From Isoetes taiwanensis (Eukaryota; Streptophyta; Lycopodiopsida; Isoetales; Isoetaceae), in assembly GCA_021234155.1 (NCBI GenBank), contig JAJEKV010000032.1, positions 1,201,617 to 1,265,616 on the forward strand: a stretch of 64,000 nt of DNA, read 5' to 3'. Shown in pieces: positions 59,443 through 64,000 of the stretch (its first letter is position 1; each line of letters starts with the position of its first letter). The translations under genes and the position numbers were made by a program. A model generated the notes under the pieces. The model was not told the origin of the DNA. It searched no databases and saw nothing but the letters and a program-made list of their open reading frames with translations.

Positions 59443-61384
59443 CCTTTTGGTCCTGCTCTTTCCCACGATGGCTCTAATCCCCTGCTGAAGACCCGGCTAT
59501 GGCGATGGCAGCCTCTCTTTACTCCTTTTCGAAGCTATTTTCCGGCACACTCACATGCTAAGAAACGATTCAAGCATTTTCTTCCGATTTGACGATCCAA
59601 AATTAACAGAATGTCGATAAGAAAATAGAACGCAATTTCAAGGAAGATTCAAGCTTTTTTTCTATCAACTTCAAAAGAAGATTGAGAATGTAAACGAAGA
59701 AAAGACTCAAAGCATTTTCTTCCGATTTGACGAAAGCGGGGAGAAAATGAAAAGAAACCTGAAAATGTGATGAATCCAAGAAGAAGAACGATGAAGGGGA
59801 GAAATCTGGAGCGGCAGACCATGTTTGTGAGATGGAGAAATTAGAGGAGCATGCCGGAAGAGGCGATAGAAAAGGTCCAAAATATTTAAAGGCTTTAACC
59901 GCAATTGCAAAGCATGCAAAGGGTTGGACGGATGGAACGGTTGGTAAGCTAAGCAGAGACCAGACGTGCTTTGAATCGTTTCTTTGAGTCGGATCTGTGA
60001 GAGGTCGAATCTGGCAAGGTCGGATGCTGCAAACGCGGTAGGGTAAATCAAGAATGTAGCAAACAAGGAATGTAGCGAATAGAAAAGCAAGAAGAAGACG
60101 AAGACAGATCAAGCAGAAACAAGGCATGAAGCAGATGGATCAAACAAGAAGCGATGAGATGAAGCAAGCAAGAAGGGAAGAAGCGGAGACAAAGATGCAA
60201 GACCCCTGTTTTGGCATCTACAAGGATCGGATTTCATGGCCGCCTTTGCAGAAAAATACAAACCCATTGATTTGCATCTTTTTTCTTGCTCGAGAAGTGA
60301 TCATTCCCATTCGAAACTCTGTCGCATTCCAATCCGCGGCTTCCTCGATAAGCGAGAATCCAATAATGGGCGAGCTTGAATGGCGGCCAATGAGAATCCT
60401 CCGGTTTATGCTCTTTGTACAGCAATATCAAACACCGAAGAATGCCTTGGGCGGAAATTTGCGGTGAGGCGGGGCGTTCTGCGGATGATGTCGCCCGATT
60501 GGGAGGCGGATTGGCGCTTGCTCCCACCCCCGCTCCCTTACGCTTGTTCGTCCCTTTGTCTCTTCTTCTTTCTTGTTCTAGCTTGGGCTTCATGTATGCC
60601 AAATAGCGGCAAGAATCGGCAGCAAAGATTGAACAATATGGTCCAGGAGGACTAATCGGCCAATTCATGAGGACAAAAAAAGAATCGATCTAATGAGCAA
60701 GACACGGAAGAAAAATGGCATTAATCATGCAAGCGAGGTAAAATGTTGAGCGGATCGATGAGGTCGGATTGATGAGAAGCGAAGTATGAGCCAATGAATG
60801 GGGGTGCGATATTTTTAAATTGGCATCCTTTTCAAGTTATTGATTGCGTCTTTGGGTAAAGTCAATCGAGATGGGTGCAAGCAGTGCATACAGTATCAAA
60901 AGATTTAAATCGATAATGGGAAGATGCAAGCGGCTATTATGGCTATGGCTACGCTTTTAATGCAAGCGGCTATGGCTATGGCGGAACAAAAGAAGAAAGG
61001 AAAAAGGAAAGGTATGGCTATGGTGTCCATGCATATCTACACTTTCTTTGTTTTGGAAACACGTTTGCTTTGGCTATCTTCCTTCGTATTGGGAGCCGTG
61101 GAGCAGGCCAAGAAAGAAGAAAAGAGGATCCTATTGCCATGCACCGGGATGCATAATTTGCCATAGTGGTGAGGCTTTTGCATAGTGGTGAGGTTTACAT
61201 TCTCGCCTAGTGGTAGAAAAATATGATTATTTAATTATCTAGACTACCATGTCATTAGTCATTATATTTATTTAATTTAGTCATTTAACTTCGTCATTAG
61301 ATTAATTTAAATTATTATTTAATTAATTATCTAATTAGTTTAATTAATTATTGATTATATATTAATAATTAATACTTTTGGGGG
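59443..61384. other. Gene-less interval in the putative element 3' region
   Basis: Minus-strand frames 59,603-60,127 (174 codons) and 60,234-60,668 (144 codons) are the longest but have no recognisable domain and skewed composition. AAGCATTTTCTTCCGATTTG recurs at 59,572 and 59,711. An AT-rich TTAATTA tract precedes the polypyrimidine block (61,220-61,378). Confidence 0.5.
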
Positions 61385-61390
61385 GGGACC

Positions 61391-61707
61391 CTTGCCCCCT
61401 TTGCCCCTCCAGCTCCTTTGCCCATGCTCTCCTCTCCCTCCCTCACCATCCCTTCTTCCAACTTATCCCCTCCCCTCCTCTTTTGCCTCTTTGCTCTCCC
61501 TCCCCGCCCCTTCCCTCCCCCTTCTTCCAACTATCCCCTCCCCCTTTGCCCTTTTTCTCCTCTCCCCTCCCTGTCCACGCCCCTTCTTCCAACTTATCCC
61601 CTTCCCCTCTTCAACCTGTGGCCCCTCCCTCCTTCTCCTCCTACCCTTCTCCTTATCAAGGTGTGGCCCCTCTCTCTCCCCTCTTTTTTTTTTTTTTTTT
61701 TTTTTTT
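61391..61707. repeat. Polypyrimidine tract with T24 run
   Basis: About 300 bp of almost pure C/T on the plus strand, with CCCTTCTTCCAACTTATCCC repeated about three times, ends in 24 T (61,684-61,707). The Pro/Ser/Phe-rich frames over it are compositional. Confidence 0.9.
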
Positions 61708-62191
61708 GAGTCCCATTTTCGGCCCCGAGTCCCAAATTTCGAGATTCGACCCACTTTAATTAAATGCGACTTATGGGTGGTTACCTTATAACCATAATTT
61801 TATTAATAATTATTAAAATGGTACTAACGTAGTATCGACCTGCATGCCAATAGAGCGCTCCGGAGGGCAAGGAGGTCGAGCTACGAAGACTTGAAACACA
61901 ATTTTGTTGGAATGTGTTTACCTCGAAGGATAATTGTACATGAAATTGTTAAATCTTGATAAACTTAAACGTTGTATTAAGTGAGGCTAGTAAATACCTT
62001 GCTTTAATGAAGTTATGAATTGATAAATTATTGGGATAATGTAATGTCGTAGTAATGGTTTTAAAAATATTACGTTAAGATAATTTTAATAAATGTGTAA
62101 GCATAATAATAAGTTGTATGCATCAAGTTGGTTGCAGGAAAAGAAGATTCCAAGGTGGGGAGACCCACGATGCTGCGGACAACATCATTTC
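61708..62191. other. Non-coding sequence before the polypurine tract
   Basis: No gene is seen. CCAAGGTGGGGAGA at 62,151 is a near-duplicate of the polypurine tract 40 bp later. Confidence 0.5.
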
Positions 62192-62204
62192 AAGGTGGGG
62201 AGAA
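62192..62204 (+). promoter_or_regulatory. Polypurine tract of the LTR element
   Basis: AAGGTGGGGAGAA lies directly before the TGTGACG start of the LTR. This is the position and composition of the plus-strand primer in Ty3/gypsy elements. Confidence 0.7.
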
Positions 62205-63635
62205 TGTGACGTTCCGGCCACGATTATCACGCCCAGGGCATTATCGATATTGCATCAGATCGTCACGCGTGCACGCCATCCCGATTGACGTGTACGCCGA
62301 CGTGTAGCTAAGCAAGTAGCACCCTAGGGGGCAACTTGCAAGTGTGTGCACATTTATTCATGTGTACACTTTAGCCCACTTAATTAATATAGGCAAGTGG
62401 GCCACACCCATTTATCCCACATGCTCAAGGGTTGATAGAAACCCTAGCCCTAACTTATAGTCTATATAAGGCATCTGAAACCCTAACTTTCCATTTTCGT
62501 CCACAGCCTTCTAGAACTCCGTTTTGCTTGCTCCAAGAGCCAATCTCGACTCCTGAAGTCTATCTGAGCAGCGTAGCTCATCAGCTTCCTTTTCTAGCTT
62601 CATCTTGAAGCAGTTCTGCAGCATGGACGCATTCAGAGCAGGAGGAGCAAGCTAGGGATCAGGTATTTTGCCAATTCAATAGTCAAATCCGCCTTCCAGG
62701 CATAGAGTAAGCAGGTTTAGCCTATTGAATTGCCCATAGCAGCCATCTAGATCACTAGATATCAAGCCATAACTAAAGAACCTAACTTCTGTGATTTAGA
62801 TTAAATCTTATTCTTTAGTTCTTCTATGATATGTATGTGATGATGATCTCTGTGGAATCATTGTATTGGGAAGGGGGTAGAGGCCTTAAAAGCCTAGTAG
62901 TCGATGCTCCTAGTTAGTCCTCTTTAATGCACTATTAAATTCGGCTTGTGTACAAGAACCACACCTGGTTGTGGGTGGAGGGGCCAGACTGGCTTACAAG
63001 GAGGTTCATGTCCTGACTCATGATCACGTCCCTCTGGTAGTAAGGCCTATCGGGGACTATATTACACGAGATCTAATGCTTTGCCACTGCGTGCGGGCTT
63101 TGCATGGGTTCGACACTCTTGGGGTGGTGTACACCTTCCATGGAGTTCAGTCGAGTACGGGCAGTGGCCCTCTAGTCACCTTGAGTCAGCATGCCAGCCT
63201 CTGGTGGGAGCAATCCCTACCTGCCCCATCGGAACTGGGGAGATGCAACCCAGGAGTAGCCCCTTTGGCTACGCTGATCCGTGGGGCTCTGATCAGTCCC
63301 AATACTTGTCAACCTACTGCGCAAAGTGTGCGGGGAGGGGCTGGATGGAGTGGACTACCTTAAGCCATGTTCTTATGCCACCAAATCCATTTGCCATAAA
63401 TTGCATGCGCAATGACTTCCGGAGGCCCAAGCCGTCCACCGCCCCTTGAGTCCCGAGCCTTGGGTAGGACCTTCATATGTGATGTGGCGATCTCTGTCTA
63501 TGCAGATATGTGGTGAACCATCCTTCGTGATGGTCGGATGATGTTGATGTATGTATATACCGACATGTATGTTAAGCCCGAAGACTAGGTAGGGCCGAGG
63601 GAGACAGGGTAAAATGCCCTTCATTCTTCCTGGGG
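62205..63635 (+). mobile_element. 3' LTR, copy 2
   Basis: It starts TGTGACGTTCCGG after the polypurine tract and is homologous over most of its length to 24,296-25,390 plus 26,497-26,620. It contains a TATA box (CTATATAAG, 62,462-62,470), telo-box-like AAACCCTAA motifs on either side, and the short ATG leader at 62,623 with a donor at 62,663. The 3' limit is set only by where homology ends (ATTCTTCC, about 63,630); a terminal CA and target duplication were not fixed. Confidence 0.65.
62623..62664 (+). promoter_or_regulatory. Leader exon and splice donor in LTR copy 2
   Basis: The ATG opens 13 codons (MDAFRAGGAS, then TAG, G, S) plus one base before GT, matching LTR copy 1 in length and phase. 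The internal TAG would truncate it here. Confidence 0.4.
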
Positions 63636-63720
63636 CAAAAGTATCTTTGGTGGGTATCAAATAAACGATGCAAAAAGACACCAAAGACCCAAAGACTTTC
63701 CAAAGACTTTTTTTTTTGTT

Positions 63721-64000
63721 TTTCATAATCGGCCATGCAATTCGATCATACATGCAAAATTTCAGGGCCTAATTTGGGATATTGAGTGAACAATTAGAGA
63801 AAACCCATTTCTGCAGCAATTTTGATAAAACAGAACAAAATTTCTTAATTCAGCCCAAATTAAGCTAAATCAGATGGGGCTTTTCAGATTTTCATAATCA
63901 GCCATGCACCCATATCCTATGTGCAAAATTTCAGAACCTAATTTGGGATATTGTGTGAGCAATTAGAGAAAAACCATTTCTCGCAGCTAGCGGTTTTTGT
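63721..64000. repeat. 169-bp tandem repeat at the window edge
   Basis: TTTCATAATCGGCCATGCA at 63,721 recurs as TTTCATAATCAGCCATGCA at 63,890. Both continue into TGCAAAATTTCAG and CTAATTTGGGATATTG. The second unit runs off the window, so copy number is unknown. Confidence 0.85.

Larger units (their letters stand above)
53779..63635 (+). mobile_element. Ty3/gypsy chromovirus, 5'-incomplete, with 3' LTR
   Basis: Pol domains run protease (partial), RT, RNase H, integrase and chromodomain (53,779-57,023), the gypsy order, and the C-terminal chromodomain defines a chromovirus. A 5.2 kb non-coding tract follows, then a polypurine tract (62,192-62,204) and an LTR beginning TGTGACGTTCC at 62,205. Gag and the protease active site are absent upstream. 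Linking pol to the LTR as one element is an inference from orientation and order; nested insertions between them are possible. Confidence 0.65.

Noticed and set aside
59603-60127. 174-codon minus-strand frame
   Set aside because: Composition-biased, with no recognisable motif, in a repeat-rich interval; no splice or promoter support.
61378-61791. Pro/Ser-rich frames in three phases
   Set aside because: All result from the polypyrimidine tract.

Overview
The window looks like nuclear DNA of a land plant, probably a repeat-rich fern- or lycophyte-type genome. It is AT-rich with long gene-poor stretches. It carries PLS-class pentatricopeptide-repeat (PPR) fossils, an intron-split CHCH-domain gene, a cinnamyl-alcohol-dehydrogenase-like fragment, plant-type L1 LINEs, a Helitron and a chromodomain Ty3/gypsy element. 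The species cannot be fixed from the sequence. Only one gene looks intact: a spliced twin-CX9C (CHCHD2/CHCHD10/MIX17-family) gene at 32,495-33,458.

Layout. 1-6,035 and 17,229-23,202 are two same-orientation copies of one ~6 kb segment. Each ends in a degenerate minus-strand PPR gene and holds the same foldback element and the same 74-bp tandem repeat. 6,036-17,228 has no recognisable gene but holds three members of a dispersed repeat. 24,296-26,620 is an old LTR-like sequence with a compound insertion; its homologue at 62,205-63,635 follows a polypurine tract and is read as a 3' LTR. 28,023-28,281 is a two-exon CAD remnant. About 30,150-30,740 is a 5'-truncated LINE with a poly(A) tail. 32,495-33,458 is the CHCH gene. 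35,930-36,226 is a triple tRNA-derived module. 36,629-41,435 is a nearly full-length Helitron Rep/helicase on the minus strand. About 41,633-49,120 is an L1-type LINE. 53,779-57,023 is the pol region of a chromovirus, whose 3' non-coding part (palindrome array, minisatellites, polypyrimidine tract) and LTR probably run to about 63,635.

These genes do not form a pathway. The CHCH gene is a host mitochondrial-type gene among decaying transposons. The main cross-cutting observation is that differences between the two 6 kb copies concentrate at CAG/CTG trinucleotides, in both directions, and include substitutions to CGG/CCGG and small indels. That fits systematic consensus error at CHG-methylated cytosines better than ordinary mutation, so some frameshifts in the transposons and PPR copies may be artefacts. 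I did not find a convincing new multi-gene system. The most distinctive structures are the palindromic tandem array at 58,317-58,740, the Helitron N-terminal repeat region that has become a (CT)n microsatellite, and a short conserved ATG-to-splice-donor leader inside the LTR.
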